Below, one piece after another: positions 9,184 to 18,551 of a stretch of DNA of 64,000 nucleotides (positions are counted from its first letter, which is position 1; the number at the start of each line of letters is the position of its first letter). The stretch is from positions 36,265-100,264 of the forward strand of contig JAFRZE010000029.1 of assembly GCA_017442735.1 (NCBI GenBank), read 5' to 3'. The notes beneath the pieces are model-generated. The model made no database searches and was not told the DNA's origin. It worked only from the letters and a program-made list of their open reading frames with translations. The position numbers were made by a program, and so were the translations under genes. Source of the DNA: Bacillota bacterium (GTDB taxonomy: Bacteria; Bacillota; Clostridia; Lachnospirales; Bianqueaceae).

Positions 9184-10580
9184 AAAGAAGATATCTCGCG
9201 ATCGTTTTGGCATTGGTTCTGATCATATTAAGCGCCTGCACCAAAGAGTCGCCGGACAAGCCGGCTGGGGGCGGGAATGACAGTAAGTTCGCCACGACTC
9301 AGGCGGAGTCCAGAGCTGCCGAATCAAGTTCGGCGGAGAGCAATGGGGAGGAAACTTCCACGGAGGAGACCTCCGTTCCGATGGAAGAAGAGTCTTCCAA
9401 TCAGGAATCGTCCGCGCAGGAATCGTCTGAGAACTCTTCCAAACCGGAAGAATCTTCGGAAACATCTTCTGAACAACCGGAGGAATCGTCAGAGGAATCA
9501 TCAGAAGAGTCCTCCGAAGAGTCTTCAGAGATCGAAAAACCTTCCGGAGATTATACACAGTCGCAGCTGGACGCATGGAGTAAAGCGGAAGATATCTATA
9601 CCAGTGAAGGGATCGGCAATTCTTATGACGGCCTGGTCCAGAAGGTGATGGACGCGGGGTTCGACTATGAAGATGCCGAGTGGGCGGTCGATCAGCTGAC
9701 AGCGGCCTTCCCCATCGACTGGTATGACGAAGCTTTGGAATATGCGGAATATATTATAAACAAAAGAGCGTCGAACAGATCAGATGTAAACTACGAACTG
9801 AAAAATCTGTCATTTACAGAGGATCAGATCGATTATGCGATTGAGAATATAGACTGGTATGCTGAAGCAATTGATGAGATGGACCACTACTATCATATTC
9901 TCGAATCGGTTGACCGTTATTGTCTGATTGATACACTGCTTAATAAAGATTATACATATGATGAAACGATGTACGCTTTTGATGTATTTGAGGAAAACAT
10001 CGATTGGAACCAGGAAGCCTTACGGCGTCTGAGAAGATGTATCTATGTTGGAGATTCAAAAGCCCAGGTCATGTCTTCGCTGGAAGATGGCGGCTATACG
10101 GAAGAAGAAATCGCATATGCATTTGAAAACTATGGCGAGATCGACTGGAATGAGCAAGCCCTGGGAGTTTGCATGGACTATCTGGATCGGTATGCGATTT
10201 CCCCGAGCCAGGTAAGAGAATATATGGAGAATGCAGAGTTTACCGAAGAAGAGATCAACTATGCCATCAGTTCTATTGATACCTGGGAGTTTGAAGCATT
10301 GGAAAGGGCCAGGATGCTGATCGATGAGGGAACCTACTCAGAAAGCTATCTGGCCTGGAATCTGGAGCAGGAAGGCTTTACCTATGGTCAGGCCACTTAT
10401 GGAGCCGCTTACTGCGGTGCGGACTGGATCGAACAGGCAACGGCCATGGCGGGTTACTTTCTGGTTGGTTACCCCGACATGTCTTATTCTGAGCTTTATG
10501 GTTATCTGACCGGCAGTCCATACTACTTCACGGAAGAGCAGGCGAATGCAGGTTGTGCCGCTCATGGTCTGACCCCGTGA
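9180..10580 (+). CDS. Ltp-family surface lipoprotein with seven tandem repeats
   Basis: 466 aa from ATG 9180, which has GTAGAGGTGG upstream and overlaps the previous stop as ATGA; an earlier in-frame start at 9156 lacks a ribosome site. A signal peptide ends in lipobox LSAC with Cys20. Residues 21-127 are a Ser/Glu-rich low-complexity spacer. Residues 128-466 hold seven repeats of 45-55 aa, starting near 130, 185, 230, 280, 327, 373 and 420. Each has the pattern Ala-helix, a short Ser/Asp turn, a second helix with Gly-Phe/Tyr-Thr, an acidic turn, then TyrAla...AspTrp. This matches host cell surface-exposed (Ltp) lipoprotein repeats, whose phage TP-J34 member blocks phage DNA entry. The repeat region is visibly AT-richer than its neighbours. 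A phage-exclusion role here is inference. Confidence 0.85.
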   Translation: MKRRYLAIVLALVLIILSACTKESPDKPAGGGNDSKFATTQAESRAAESSSAESNGEETSTEETSVPMEEESSNQESSAQESSENSSKPEESSETSSEQPEESSEESSEESSEESSEIEKPSGDYTQSQLDAWSKAEDIYTSEGIGNSYDGLVQKVMDAGFDYEDAEWAVDQLTAAFPIDWYDEALEYAEYIINKRASNRSDVNYELKNLSFTEDQIDYAIENIDWYAEAIDEMDHYYHILESVDRYCLIDTLLNKDYTYDETMYAFDVFEENIDWNQEALRRLRRCIYVGDSKAQVMSSLEDGGYTEEEIAYAFENYGEIDWNEQALGVCMDYLDRYAISPSQVREYMENAEFTEEEINYAISSIDTWEFEALERARMLIDEGTYSESYLAWNLEQEGFTYGQATYGAAYCGADWIEQATAMAGYFLVGYPDMSYSELYGYLTGSPYYFTEEQANAGCAAHGLTP

Positions 10581-10668
10581 TGATGAAGATCTGCTTTGTG
10601 AAATGCCAAATTCCGGTTTTATAAAGCAAGTATCCGCATCAAACAGACGAAATACTTTATGAATAACA

Positions 10669-10715
10669 AAAAACGAGAATTCTATAGCATTGACTGCTTT
10701 ATGATTCTCGTTTTT
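10669..10715. terminator. Bidirectional intrinsic terminator
   Basis: A 12-bp perfect stem (AAAAACGAGAAT with ATTCTCGTTTTT) flanks a 23-nt loop, and both strands end in T-rich runs. It separates the convergent Ltp lipoprotein and asnS genes and can stop both transcripts. Confidence 0.88.
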
Positions 10716-10749
10716 CTTGTTTTCTAAAGTATAGTTTTCTCCGACAGGA

Positions 10750-12147
10750 TCAGAACTCCAGGTTGTTGACGGTACGCGGGAAGGGAACGACGTCACGGAT
10801 GTTGCCCATACCGGTGACATACATGATCAGGCGCTCGAAGCCCAGGCCGAAACCGCCGTGTTTGACGGTGCCGTAGCGGCGAAGGTCCAGATACCACCAG
10901 TAATCCTCTTCTTTCATGCCCAGTTCGCGGATACGAGCTTCCAGAACGTCCAGACGCTCTTCCCTCTGGGAACCGCCGCAAAGCTCGCCTACACCGGGGA
11001 CCAGAAGGTCCGCGGCCGCGACGGTCTTGCCGTCTTCGTTGAGCCGCATGTAGAAGGCTTTGATATCTTTGGGATAGTCGGTGACGAAGACCGGAGAACC
11101 TTCAAAGGCTACCTCTGTAAGGTAACGTTCATGCTCGGTCTGCAGGTCGATGCCCCATTCGGGTTCGTAATCGAACTTCTGACCGCTGGCTTTGAGGATC
11201 TCCACAGCCTTGGTATAGGGGCAGCGGACAAAGTCTTTGTCCACGATGTTCTGCAGTCTGGCGAGCAGGCTCTTATCGATAAAGCTGTTGAAGAAAACCA
11301 GTTCTTCTTTCGCGTTTTCCAGAAGGTAACGGATGACATATTTCAGCATGTCTTCTTCCAGCTGACACACATCCGCAAGATCCGCGAAACAGACTTCCGG
11401 CTCCATCATCCAGAACTCCGCGGCGTGACGAGGTGTGTTGCTGTTCTCTGCGCGGAAGGTGGGGCCAAAGGTATAGATGTTGCGGAAAGCGGTGGCGAAG
11501 GTCTCGCCGTTCAGCTGACCGGAAACGGTCAGGGATGCCATTTTTCCAAAGAAGTCCTCGGAGAAGTCAGGTGTTCCGTCTTCCTTGAAGGCCTGCTTTT
11601 TGGGATCGATCGTAGTCACACGGAACATCTCGCCGGCGCCTTCGGCATCGGAACCGGTGATGATAGGTGTGTTGACATATACGAAACCTCTTTCCTGGAA
11701 GAACTTGTGGATCGCGAAAGCCGCCAGGGAGCGGACGCGGAAGACTGCCTGGAAAGTGTTGCTGCGCGGACGAAGATGTGCGATCGTGCGCAGGTATTCC
11801 ATGGTGTGACGCTTTTTCTGCAGCGGATAATCCGGGGTGGAAAGACCTTCGACTTCGACCTTTTCCGCGTGCAGCTCAAAAGGCTGTTTGGCGTTCGGGG
11901 TGAGGATGAGTTTTCCCGTCACGATGATGGCGGAACCAACCGGAATGTGGCTGATCTCTTCGAAGTTCTCCACTTTCTCTGCCTCGTAGACGATCTGCAG
12001 GGTAGAGAAGCAGGTGCCGTCGGCCAGGACGATAAAGCCGATCGATTTGGAATCACGGATGCTGCGGACCCATCCGCCGAGGGACAGGGTCTGTCCGTCA
12101 AAAGAAGCCGGATCTTTGTAAAGATCACGAAGTAATGTTAAGTCCAT
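10750..12147 (-). CDS. asnS: Asparagine-tRNA ligase
   Basis: 465 aa from the ATG at 12147, chosen because GAGGACAAATCCT precedes it; an upstream in-frame start would run into guaB. An N-terminal OB fold (about residues 15-105) binds the anticodon. The class II core follows, with motif 2 ([15 protein letters not shown]) and the motif 3 Arg in GLGFERL near the C-terminus. The ending with DVVPFPRT is usual for AsnS and AspS; overall similarity favours Asn. It charges tRNA-Asn with asparagine using ATP. It lies 19 nt downstream of guaB and is probably cotranscribed with it. Confidence 0.95.
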   Translation of the reverse strand: MDLTLLRDLYKDPASFDGQTLSLGGWVRSIRDSKSIGFIVLADGTCFSTLQIVYEAEKVENFEEISHIPVGSAIIVTGKLILTPNAKQPFELHAEKVEVEGLSTPDYPLQKKRHTMEYLRTIAHLRPRSNTFQAVFRVRSLAAFAIHKFFQERGFVYVNTPIITGSDAEGAGEMFRVTTIDPKKQAFKEDGTPDFSEDFFGKMASLTVSGQLNGETFATAFRNIYTFGPTFRAENSNTPRHAAEFWMMEPEVCFADLADVCQLEEDMLKYVIRYLLENAKEELVFFNSFIDKSLLARLQNIVDKDFVRCPYTKAVEILKASGQKFDYEPEWGIDLQTEHERYLTEVAFEGSPVFVTDYPKDIKAFYMRLNEDGKTVAAADLLVPGVGELCGGSQREERLDVLEARIRELGMKEEDYWWYLDLRRYGTVKHGGFGLGFERLIMYVTGMGNIRDVVPFPRTVNNLEF

Positions 12148-12166
12148 AGGATTTGTCCTCAGATGA

Positions 12167-13672
12167 TTATTTCGCCTGTTCGCTGGAATGCAGGGTAACA
12201 TCGTGGTAACCGCCCTCGACGATACTGGTGGCGGAGACCAGGGTGATCTTAGCTTTCTGCTGAAGCTCTTCGATGGTCAGCGCGCCGCAGTTGCACATGG
12301 TGTGCTTGACCTTGGAAAGGGACAGGTTCACGTTGTCTTTCAGGCTGCCAGCATAGGGAACATAGGAGTCGACGCCTTCCTCGAAGGCCATTTTCTTGTC
12401 GCCGCCGAGATCGTATCTCTGCCAGTTGCGGGCACGGTTGGAACCTTCGCCCCAGTACTCTTTTACATAGGAACCGTTCACCATCAGGCGGTTCGTGGGA
12501 GACTCGTCGAAGCGGGCGAAGTAGCGGCCCAGCATCATGAAGTCGGCGCCCATGGCCAGGGCGAGGGTCATATGGTAGTCATGGACGATACCGCCGTCGG
12601 AGCAGATCGGAATATAGATGCCGGTCTCTTTGAAATACTCGTCTCTGGCTGCCGCGACGTCGATCACGGCGCTGGCCTGTCCGCGGCCGATACCTTTCTG
12701 CTCACGGGTGATGCAGATGGAACCGCCGCCGATACCGATTTTGATGAAGTCTGCGCCGGCCTTCGCCAGGAACAGGAAACCCTCACGGTCGACCACGTTG
12801 CCGGCACCGACTTTTACGGTGTCGCCGTAACGCTCGCGGATGTATTTGATGGTCTCTTCCTGCCAGACGGAGAAGCCTTCGGAGGAGTCGATGCACAGAA
12901 CGTCCGCGCCGGCTTCGACGAGGGCGGGAACACGTTCGGCATAATCACGGGAGTTGATGCCCGCGCCGACCATGTAGCGTTTATGTGTATCCAGAAGTTC
13001 CAGCGGGTTTTCTTTATGAGAGTCGTAGTCCTTGCGGAAAACGAAGTATTTCAGGCGCTGATTCTTATCAATGATAGGAAGGGAATTGAGCTTATGATCC
13101 CAGATGATATCATTCGCGGTTTTAAGAGTGGTTTCCTCACCGGCGACAACGAGCTTATCGAAGGGCGTCATGAAATCGGCGACTTTGGTCGCGGGATCCA
13201 TGCGGCTGACACGGTAATCACGGGAAGAAACGATGCCCAGAAGTTTGCCGGTAGCGGAACCGTCTTCTGTCACGGCCATGGTGGAATGACCGGTCTTGGC
13301 TTTCAGTTTCAGGACCTCAGCCAGGGTGTTGTCCGGGGTGAGGTTGGAGTCGCTGGGCACGAAGCCGGCTTTATAATTCTTGACGCGGGCGACCATTGCC
13401 GCTTCGTCTTCGATAGACTGGGAGCCGTAGATGAAGGACAGACCGCCTTCGGTAGCGAGCGCGATCGCCATTCTTTCGCCGGAGACGGACTGCATGATGG
13501 CGGAAGTCATCGGTATATTGAGGCAGATCGGGCATTCTTCCTGGCCCTTGCGGTACTTGACCAGAGGGGTTCTCAGGGACACATTGGAAGGAATACAGTC
13601 GGGACCGGTATAGCCGGGGACTAAAAGGTATTCACTGAAAGTGTGAGAGGGTTCAGGATAATAATAAGCCAT
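12167..13672 (-). CDS. guaB: IMP dehydrogenase, Tritrichomonas-like type
   Basis: 501 aa. It oxidises IMP to XMP with NAD, the first step committed to GMP. A split (beta/alpha)8 barrel carries a CBS pair at about residues 95-215. The catalytic Cys lies in [10 protein letters not shown] near residue 319, and the mobile flap contains [10 protein letters not shown] and [10 protein letters not shown]. The sequence is recognisably closer to the Tritrichomonas foetus enzyme than to classical bacterial GuaB, for example in the N-terminus with [11 protein letters not shown] and the [20 protein letters not shown] loop. TGAGGAGAAAACC supports the start. It is driven by a consensus promoter at 13702-13730. 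Confidence 0.95.
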   Translation of the reverse strand: MAYYYPEPSHTFSEYLLVPGYTGPDCIPSNVSLRTPLVKYRKGQEECPICLNIPMTSAIMQSVSGERMAIALATEGGLSFIYGSQSIEDEAAMVARVKNYKAGFVPSDSNLTPDNTLAEVLKLKAKTGHSTMAVTEDGSATGKLLGIVSSRDYRVSRMDPATKVADFMTPFDKLVVAGEETTLKTANDIIWDHKLNSLPIIDKNQRLKYFVFRKDYDSHKENPLELLDTHKRYMVGAGINSRDYAERVPALVEAGADVLCIDSSEGFSVWQEETIKYIRERYGDTVKVGAGNVVDREGFLFLAKAGADFIKIGIGGGSICITREQKGIGRGQASAVIDVAAARDEYFKETGIYIPICSDGGIVHDYHMTLALAMGADFMMLGRYFARFDESPTNRLMVNGSYVKEYWGEGSNRARNWQRYDLGGDKKMAFEEGVDSYVPYAGSLKDNVNLSLSKVKHTMCNCGALTIEELQQKAKITLVSATSIVEGGYHDVTLHSSEQAK

Positions 13673-13701
13673 GGTTTTCTCCTCAAAAGAATATTTTGAC
13701 T

Positions 13702-13730
13702 ATTATATCAGTATGAAAAGACAATATCAA
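13702..13730 (-). promoter_or_regulatory. guaB-asnS sigma-A promoter
   Basis: Read on the minus strand, TTGATA and TATAAT are separated by exactly 17 nt, about 30 nt before the guaB start codon. Confidence 0.85.
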
Positions 13731-14088
13731 TCCGCTTTACTCTTAAAGACAGCGAGGATTTGTCTTATTTTTGTGGTCAAAATGACGATGGGATAATAAT
13801 GGGACAATGGGACAGGCCGAAATATATCTGTCCCACTGTCCGGGCCGGGAAGCGGCTGTTTATCGGCTGTCTGAAAAACTCCCGGTTTTTTTAAATGTGA
13901 AAAATAGAAATCCGGATCAATATGACGCATAATCGAGCAACCACAAAACAAACGTGAGTGTTGGGAGTGTGGTACAGGCTCTTTGGAGGAGGGGAAAAGA
14001 AAGCTCCTAATCAGACTCTTAGACAAGTTATTAGAAGTTATTACCCCCTTTTCATTTCCCCTCCTTCTTTTTTTGAAAGGAACGATGG
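13731..14088. other. Repeat-rich intergenic region between guaB and the pilus operon
   Basis: No coding gene is supported in this 358-nt divergent region. It holds a cluster of TGGGACA elements: three direct copies of ATGGGAYAR starting at 13788, 13799 and 13807, then two inverted copies at 13829-13840. Together they form a 14-bp stem with one mismatch (13802-13840). CCGGGA (13845) can pair with TCCCGG (13880), followed by seven Ts, giving a weak terminator-like element. A second terminator-like hairpin follows at 13988-14074. No convincing promoter for the pilus operon was found. Confidence 0.6.
13988..14074 (+). terminator. Terminator-like hairpin in the pilus operon leader
   Basis: GGAGGGGAAA (13988-13997) is perfectly complementary to TTTCCCCTCC (14055-14064), followed by TTCTTTTTTT. 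It ends only 14 nt before the first pilus gene, so it may act as an attenuator. The 57-nt loop makes stability uncertain. Confidence 0.45.
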
Positions 14089-15186
14089 ATGCAAAAAATC
14101 AGTTTATATATCGATACCAGAGACAGGCGTTATGCGGTGCGCCTGGCGGAATACTTCAGTAAGTATTTCGCCTCTTCCATGGATGTTTTTCTGACAGATC
14201 CCGAACACGATCCCGCGGCGATTTCTTTTCGGCATACGGGACCGATGGTCCTCTTAAGCGATGACCCCGAATCCTATCAGGGGCCGAAGATGGATCAGGT
14301 TTTACTTTTATCGGAACAGGACGGGATCGATCCTTATCAGTCGGCCAGGGACATCGCTGAAAAGATCCTGACTGCCTGTCATAGCAGAAGAGAAGAAGAA
14401 AGCCGCGTCATGCGGGCCGGCAATGTTCAGCTGGAGAAGCAGCTGTCGCTTCTGGAAGATCCGCGGCTGGGATTTGGAAGGATCATATCTTTTTACGCGC
14501 TGTCCGGAGGATGCGGACTCAGCACACTGATGCTTTCGTTCGCTCTGACACTGCAGGCGACCGGACTTTCTGTCCTGGTCCTGACACTGGATCCGGTTTT
14601 TCCTTCGTATCTTTCCGTTTCAGCGGGAGGGTCCCTGGGCGATCTGTGCTACAGCCTGCTTTCGGAAGGAAAAGAGATGCTGATACGACGGATCAAAGAA
14701 CTTCCGGGAATAGCAAAGAACTGGGAAAACAATATCCGGTTTCTTCCTCCGCCCGCACGGGCGGATGATCTCTTTGATCTTACGGAAGAGGAAAGGAGAG
14801 ATCTTCTTGAATCCTTGCGGGACGAATATAACGTCATACTGATCGATCTGGGATCCCGGCTTTACGGTCCGCACAGGCAGATCCTCGCGGAGAGTGACAG
14901 GATCGTCTGTCTGGAAGAAGCGTCGGAGGAAGGCCTTTTCCGCATGGAGAATCTGAAGATGGAAATGGTCCCGGAGGAGAAGACGATACGATTCGTGACA
15001 GAAAACCTGCGCACGGAGAAACCTCTAAGAGTTGAGAAAGAGACCAGACGGATGCTTCCGCCTGATCAGATCTGGCTCCCCAGAAGTCCGGAACTGAAAG
15101 AGAAAGGCGATGTCCGAAAACTCGCGGAGAATTCTCCCTATCTGGAAGCAGTAAGAAAGGCGGTCGCGGATACGTGCGGGACCTGA
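14089..15186 (+). CDS. Tad pilus assembly ATPase-like protein CpaE/TadZ
   Basis: 365 aa. An N-terminal receiver-like half (residues 1-110) is followed by a MinD/ParA-like domain. The nucleotide loop is degenerate: SGGCGLSTL near residue 143 replaces KGGxGKST, so both the signature Lys and the P-loop Lys are lost. Later MinD-like elements remain (VLTLDPVF; VILIDLGSR near 250). In Tad systems CpaE/TadZ localises the pilus machine to the membrane. GAAAGG lies 8 nt before ATG 14089. Its stop overlaps cpaF. The family call is strong; ATP hydrolysis is doubtful. Confidence 0.85.
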   Translation: MQKISLYIDTRDRRYAVRLAEYFSKYFASSMDVFLTDPEHDPAAISFRHTGPMVLLSDDPESYQGPKMDQVLLLSEQDGIDPYQSARDIAEKILTACHSRREEESRVMRAGNVQLEKQLSLLEDPRLGFGRIISFYALSGGCGLSTLMLSFALTLQATGLSVLVLTLDPVFPSYLSVSAGGSLGDLCYSLLSEGKEMLIRRIKELPGIAKNWENNIRFLPPPARADDLFDLTEEERRDLLESLRDEYNVILIDLGSRLYGPHRQILAESDRIVCLEEASEEGLFRMENLKMEMVPEEKTIRFVTENLRTEKPLRVEKETRRMLPPDQIWLPRSPELKEKGDVRKLAENSPYLEAVRKAVADTCGT

Positions 15187-16331
15187 TGGATCAGTACGTA
15201 TTCCTGCTGGAAAGTGTCAAAGAACGGGCAAGAGACCTGCAGATCTATACGGATGAAGGGATCCGGCAGATCATTTTTGAGAAGATGAAAGGAAAAGCAG
15301 ATCTCGCTTTGATGGACAGAGTCCGCATCGGCAAGCGGATCTTCAATTCCATCCGGCGGATGGATATCCTGCAGCCGCTGCTGGATGATGATCTTGTGAC
15401 GGATATCATGGTCAACGGAGCGGATCGGATCTTCTATGCACGCGACGGGGAGATGAAACAGTATCCGGAAATGTTTGAAAGCGAAGAACGGCTGGAGGAT
15501 CTGGTACAGCAGATCGTGGGAAGCGTGAACCGAACTGTCAATGAGGCTTCACCGATCGTGGATGCCAGACTTTCGGATGGATCCCGCGTCCATGCGGTGC
15601 TGCCGCCGGTCTCTCTTTCCGGTACCGTTTTGACGATCCGGCGTTTTCGGGATGAACCGATCCGCCTGGAAGATATGCTGAAAGAAGGGGCGATGGATGA
15701 GAACCTGGCTGCTTTTCTCCGAACGTTGGTGGAAGGAAGAAAAAACCTGTTTATCTGCGGAGGAACGTCTTCCGGCAAGACGACGCTTCTTGGCGCGCTC
15801 GGTGGTCTGATTCCAATCTCGGAACGAGTCGTAACCATAGAAGACTCGGCAGAACTTCGGATCGTCGGGCCTGAAAACCTGGTTTCGTTGGAGACCAGGA
15901 CGGCAGGACCCGACGGAAGAGGAAGGATCACCCTGAGAGATCTCGTCGGCGATTCGCTCAGAATGAATCCGGATAGACTGCTGATCGGGGAGGTCAGAGG
16001 CGAGGAGGCGATCGATATGCTGAGCGGAATGAATACCGGTCATGCCTCCATGTCGACCGGCCACGCCAACTCATGCCGGGATATGATCCGCCGGCTGGAA
16101 TCCATGGTCTGGATGGGAATGGATATTCCCATGGAAGCGATCCGTATGCAGATCGCGTCCGCGCTGGATTATCTGATTTATATGGAAAAGATCCCGGGAG
16201 GGATCAGAAGAATCGGACAGATCGTGTCGGTGGAGGAAGTAAAGGAAGGTGAGATCCTTCTGAATACCGTCATGGATCGTGATCGGGAAGGAAACAGCAG
16301 ATGGTATGGAAACGAAATAAAAAGCTCGTGA
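15174..16331 (+). CDS. cpaF: Tad pilus secretion ATPase CpaF/TadA
   Basis: 385 aa from GTG 15174; ATG 15186, which overlaps the upstream stop as TGATG, is an equally plausible start. A T2SS/T4SS-type hexameric ATPase with Walker A (GGTSSGKTTLLG) near residue 197, the Asp box, Walker B (DRLLIGEVRGEEA) near 265 and the His-box region (GHASMSTGHANSC). It powers pilin extrusion from the cytoplasmic face of the membrane, acting on the two F-domain platform proteins encoded next. The order CpaE-CpaF-TadB-TadC is the standard Tad order. Confidence 0.93.
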   Translation: MRDLMDQYVFLLESVKERARDLQIYTDEGIRQIIFEKMKGKADLALMDRVRIGKRIFNSIRRMDILQPLLDDDLVTDIMVNGADRIFYARDGEMKQYPEMFESEERLEDLVQQIVGSVNRTVNEASPIVDARLSDGSRVHAVLPPVSLSGTVLTIRRFRDEPIRLEDMLKEGAMDENLAAFLRTLVEGRKNLFICGGTSSGKTTLLGALGGLIPISERVVTIEDSAELRIVGPENLVSLETRTAGPDGRGRITLRDLVGDSLRMNPDRLLIGEVRGEEAIDMLSGMNTGHASMSTGHANSCRDMIRRLESMVWMGMDIPMEAIRMQIASALDYLIYMEKIPGGIRRIGQIVSVEEVKEGEILLNTVMDRDREGNSRWYGNEIKSS

Positions 16332-17086
16332 CAGGAGTGGGCAATCGGCATCCGCCTTTGAAAAAAACTCATACTGACATAGTTTTACATCTCCTTTATG
16401 CGCTGGCAGGCGCATGCCTGATGTCGCTGGCTTCCTTTGTCTTTTTCCATCAGAAGATCGTTCTTCTGGCAGCTGGCTGCTTCGGCGCCATCGTCGGTCC
16501 TGGCGCAATCCGGCGGAGCAGGCAGAAACGGGAGAAACAGCTTCTGGCGGCGGAAATGAAGGAGGTCCTGGATGATCTGCTGATCCTGCTAAGGTCAGGA
16601 CAATCTCTGGAAAGTGCTCTTCTTTCCTGTTTTCAGGAAATGGACCCGAAAGATAAGAAGCACGCTTATCCTCTTTTCGAGGAAATGTCCGCGGGTCTGA
16701 AACTTAGTTATTCAGCGGAGGAAGTCCTTGCCACGATGGCGGAAAAGAGCGGGATAGAGGAGATCCGGTCTCTTTCAAGAACCATCGAGATCTGCAAGCG
16801 GACAGAGGGCGATACTGCCAAAGTCATGGAACAAACGATCCGGTATCTGAAAGACCGGATGGAAATTCAGGCAGAACTAAAAATCCTTCTGGCGAAAAAA
16901 CAGATGGAGCAGAAAATCATGGGAATCATGCCGTTTGGTATGATCTTTCTGCTCCTTCTGCTATCGCCCGGCTATCTTTTGCCGCTTTATCAGACGATCA
17001 CGGGACAGATCGTCATGGCCTGCGCCGCGGCGCTGATGGTCGTCAGTATCTGGATGTCCAGGAAGATCATACAGATAGAGCTATGA
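16301..17086 (+). CDS. Tad platform protein TadB-like (type II secretion F domain)
   Basis: 261 aa, overlapping cpaF by 31 nt, with AAGGAAACAGCAG before ATG 16301. A hydrophobic pair lies near residues 27-62. The cytoplasmic F domain contains LLRSGQSLESAL and a Met/Glu-rich helical core, and the protein ends with two TM helices at about 205-225 and 230-250. It forms the inner-membrane base on which CpaF acts. It is shorter than proteobacterial TadB. Confidence 0.85.
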   Translation: MVWKRNKKLVTGVGNRHPPLKKTHTDIVLHLLYALAGACLMSLASFVFFHQKIVLLAAGCFGAIVGPGAIRRSRQKREKQLLAAEMKEVLDDLLILLRSGQSLESALLSCFQEMDPKDKKHAYPLFEEMSAGLKLSYSAEEVLATMAEKSGIEEIRSLSRTIEICKRTEGDTAKVMEQTIRYLKDRMEIQAELKILLAKKQMEQKIMGIMPFGMIFLLLLLSPGYLLPLYQTITGQIVMACAAALMVVSIWMSRKIIQIEL

Positions 17087-18531
17087 GTATCGAGGTCGTA
17101 TTCTGGATCGCGGCATCGCTGAGTTTGCTGCTGATCAGCTGGATCATTCTGTGCCGGATCCGGTGCGGGAAGAGTCAGGGTGAAAAAGTGCCTCTTTGGG
17201 AGAGGATCTTTCTGCCGGCAGGGCAAAAGATCCTGGCACTGATCACGAAGGCAGGAAGGAAACCCGATCGCGGCCTCTATCCGATTTTTGTCCGGATGAT
17301 GGGAAAGACGGAAGGAACCCGGCAGTATGAAGATTTTCAAAGCCGGAGGATCAGTACGCTGCTGGTGTTTTTGCTGGCCTTTCTGGTTCTTCTGATGGCA
17401 GGGACGTATGCCGATGCTTTCTCGGAGAAAACGGATCAGCTGGACCTTACCCGGGGCGATAACGGCAGCGCGGTAAAGGTGGAGAAGGCGGTGCTGACGG
17501 TTTGGAATGAAGGTGGAAGCATTTCAAAGAAAGTAACGATCCGGATCCCCGCGAAGGAAATGACGCGGGAACAGGCGGATCTTCTTTTGAAAGAGGCGTT
17601 GGAGAAACTGCTGCTTGAGATGGACGGAAAAACAGTCAGGGGAAAGGTTACTTTACCCACCGCATACGGACAGGTAAAGATCAAATATCTTTCGCTAAGT
17701 CCTGAGCTGATCCGTTCGGACGGGCAGCTCTTGAAGGAACCCGGTACGGAACGAAGAGAGCTGTATCTTAGGGCGGTCCTGGAAGTGGAAGGTTATACGG
17801 AAAAGACAGTTCTTCATCTGACGCAGGTCGGGTTTTCCGATCTGTCGGATGAAGAAAGGATCGATCTGCTGGCAAAACAGATTGAGGACGGACGTTATCT
17901 GGAAGAAGATCGCGTAAACATACCGGAAAGAACACCGGAGGGAGAAGTAATGGCTGTAAGTCCCGCCTTGGACCCGCATCCGGAAAAAGTATTTCTGGTA
18001 CTTCTGCTGCTGCCTTTCCTCTGGATCTATCAGGAAAGAGAAGCAAGAAAACTGTGGAAGGAAAGGGACGAGAAGACCCTGCTTCGCTTCCCGGAATTCG
18101 TCGGAGAACTGATTATCCTTGCCAGGGCAGGTCTCAGCCTGCCGCTCAGCATGATACGGCTGGGAGAGGATTACCGGAAACGAAGGGAAAAGGGAGAAAA
18201 AATCGATCTTCTGTATGAAGAAGTCGCCAGGATCGGAGAAGAGATATCCGAAGGGATCAGTTTTCGGGAAGCGGTCCGCGAGATGGGAGAAAGAACAGCG
18301 ATCCCGAAGCTGCGGCAGCTTTGCCATATCCTGATACAGAACGAACGGAAAAGTAATGTGTACCTGCTGGAACGACTGACAGAACTGTCAGATGAGGCCT
18401 GGGACGAACGAAAAAAACGGGTGAGGGAACTTTCCGAGACAGCCGATACCAGGCTCGTATTTCCGCTGGTATTGATGATGGCCGTGGTATTGATGGTGGT
18501 ACTGGCGCCGTCATTGATTTCACTGCAATAA
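17083..18531 (+). CDS. Tad platform protein TadC-like with a large extracytoplasmic insertion
   Basis: 482 aa. TM helices lie near residues 5-25, 90-108, 305-320 and 462-480. The C-terminal third carries the F-domain pattern (LILARAGLSLPLSM...GISFREAVREMGERT). Between the second and third helices lies a soluble region of about 190 residues, probably outside the cell, which ordinary TadC lacks. It overlaps tadB by ATGA and precedes the pilin gene by 20 nt. F-domain identity is clear; the function of the insertion is unknown. Confidence 0.82.
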   Translation: MSIEVVFWIAASLSLLLISWIILCRIRCGKSQGEKVPLWERIFLPAGQKILALITKAGRKPDRGLYPIFVRMMGKTEGTRQYEDFQSRRISTLLVFLLAFLVLLMAGTYADAFSEKTDQLDLTRGDNGSAVKVEKAVLTVWNEGGSISKKVTIRIPAKEMTREQADLLLKEALEKLLLEMDGKTVRGKVTLPTAYGQVKIKYLSLSPELIRSDGQLLKEPGTERRELYLRAVLEVEGYTEKTVLHLTQVGFSDLSDEERIDLLAKQIEDGRYLEEDRVNIPERTPEGEVMAVSPALDPHPEKVFLVLLLLPFLWIYQEREARKLWKERDEKTLLRFPEFVGELIILARAGLSLPLSMIRLGEDYRKRREKGEKIDLLYEEVARIGEEISEGISFREAVREMGERTAIPKLRQLCHILIQNERKSNVYLLERLTELSDEAWDERKKRVRELSETADTRLVFPLVLMMAVVLMVVLAPSLISLQ

Positions 18532-18551
18532 AAAACGAGAGGAGAAATGTC

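Noticed and set aside
9330..9540. Short GAATCATCA/GAAGAGTCTTCC-like repeats
   Set aside because: They encode the Ser/Glu-rich spacer of the lipoprotein and are low-complexity coding sequence, not a mobile element or CRISPR.
10858..13624. Two long plus-strand open frames antisense to asnS and guaB
   Set aside because: Both are mirrors of highly conserved genes on the minus strand and show no recognisable domains.
13845..13892. Strong terminator in the guaB-pilus gap
   Set aside because: The stem is only 6 bp with a 29-nt loop, and no plus-strand gene upstream would need it; listed only as a weak element.
13841..14088. Cyclic-di-GMP riboswitch in the pilus leader
   Set aside because: Searched by eye because such riboswitches can control surface structures; the conserved core of the known classes was not found.
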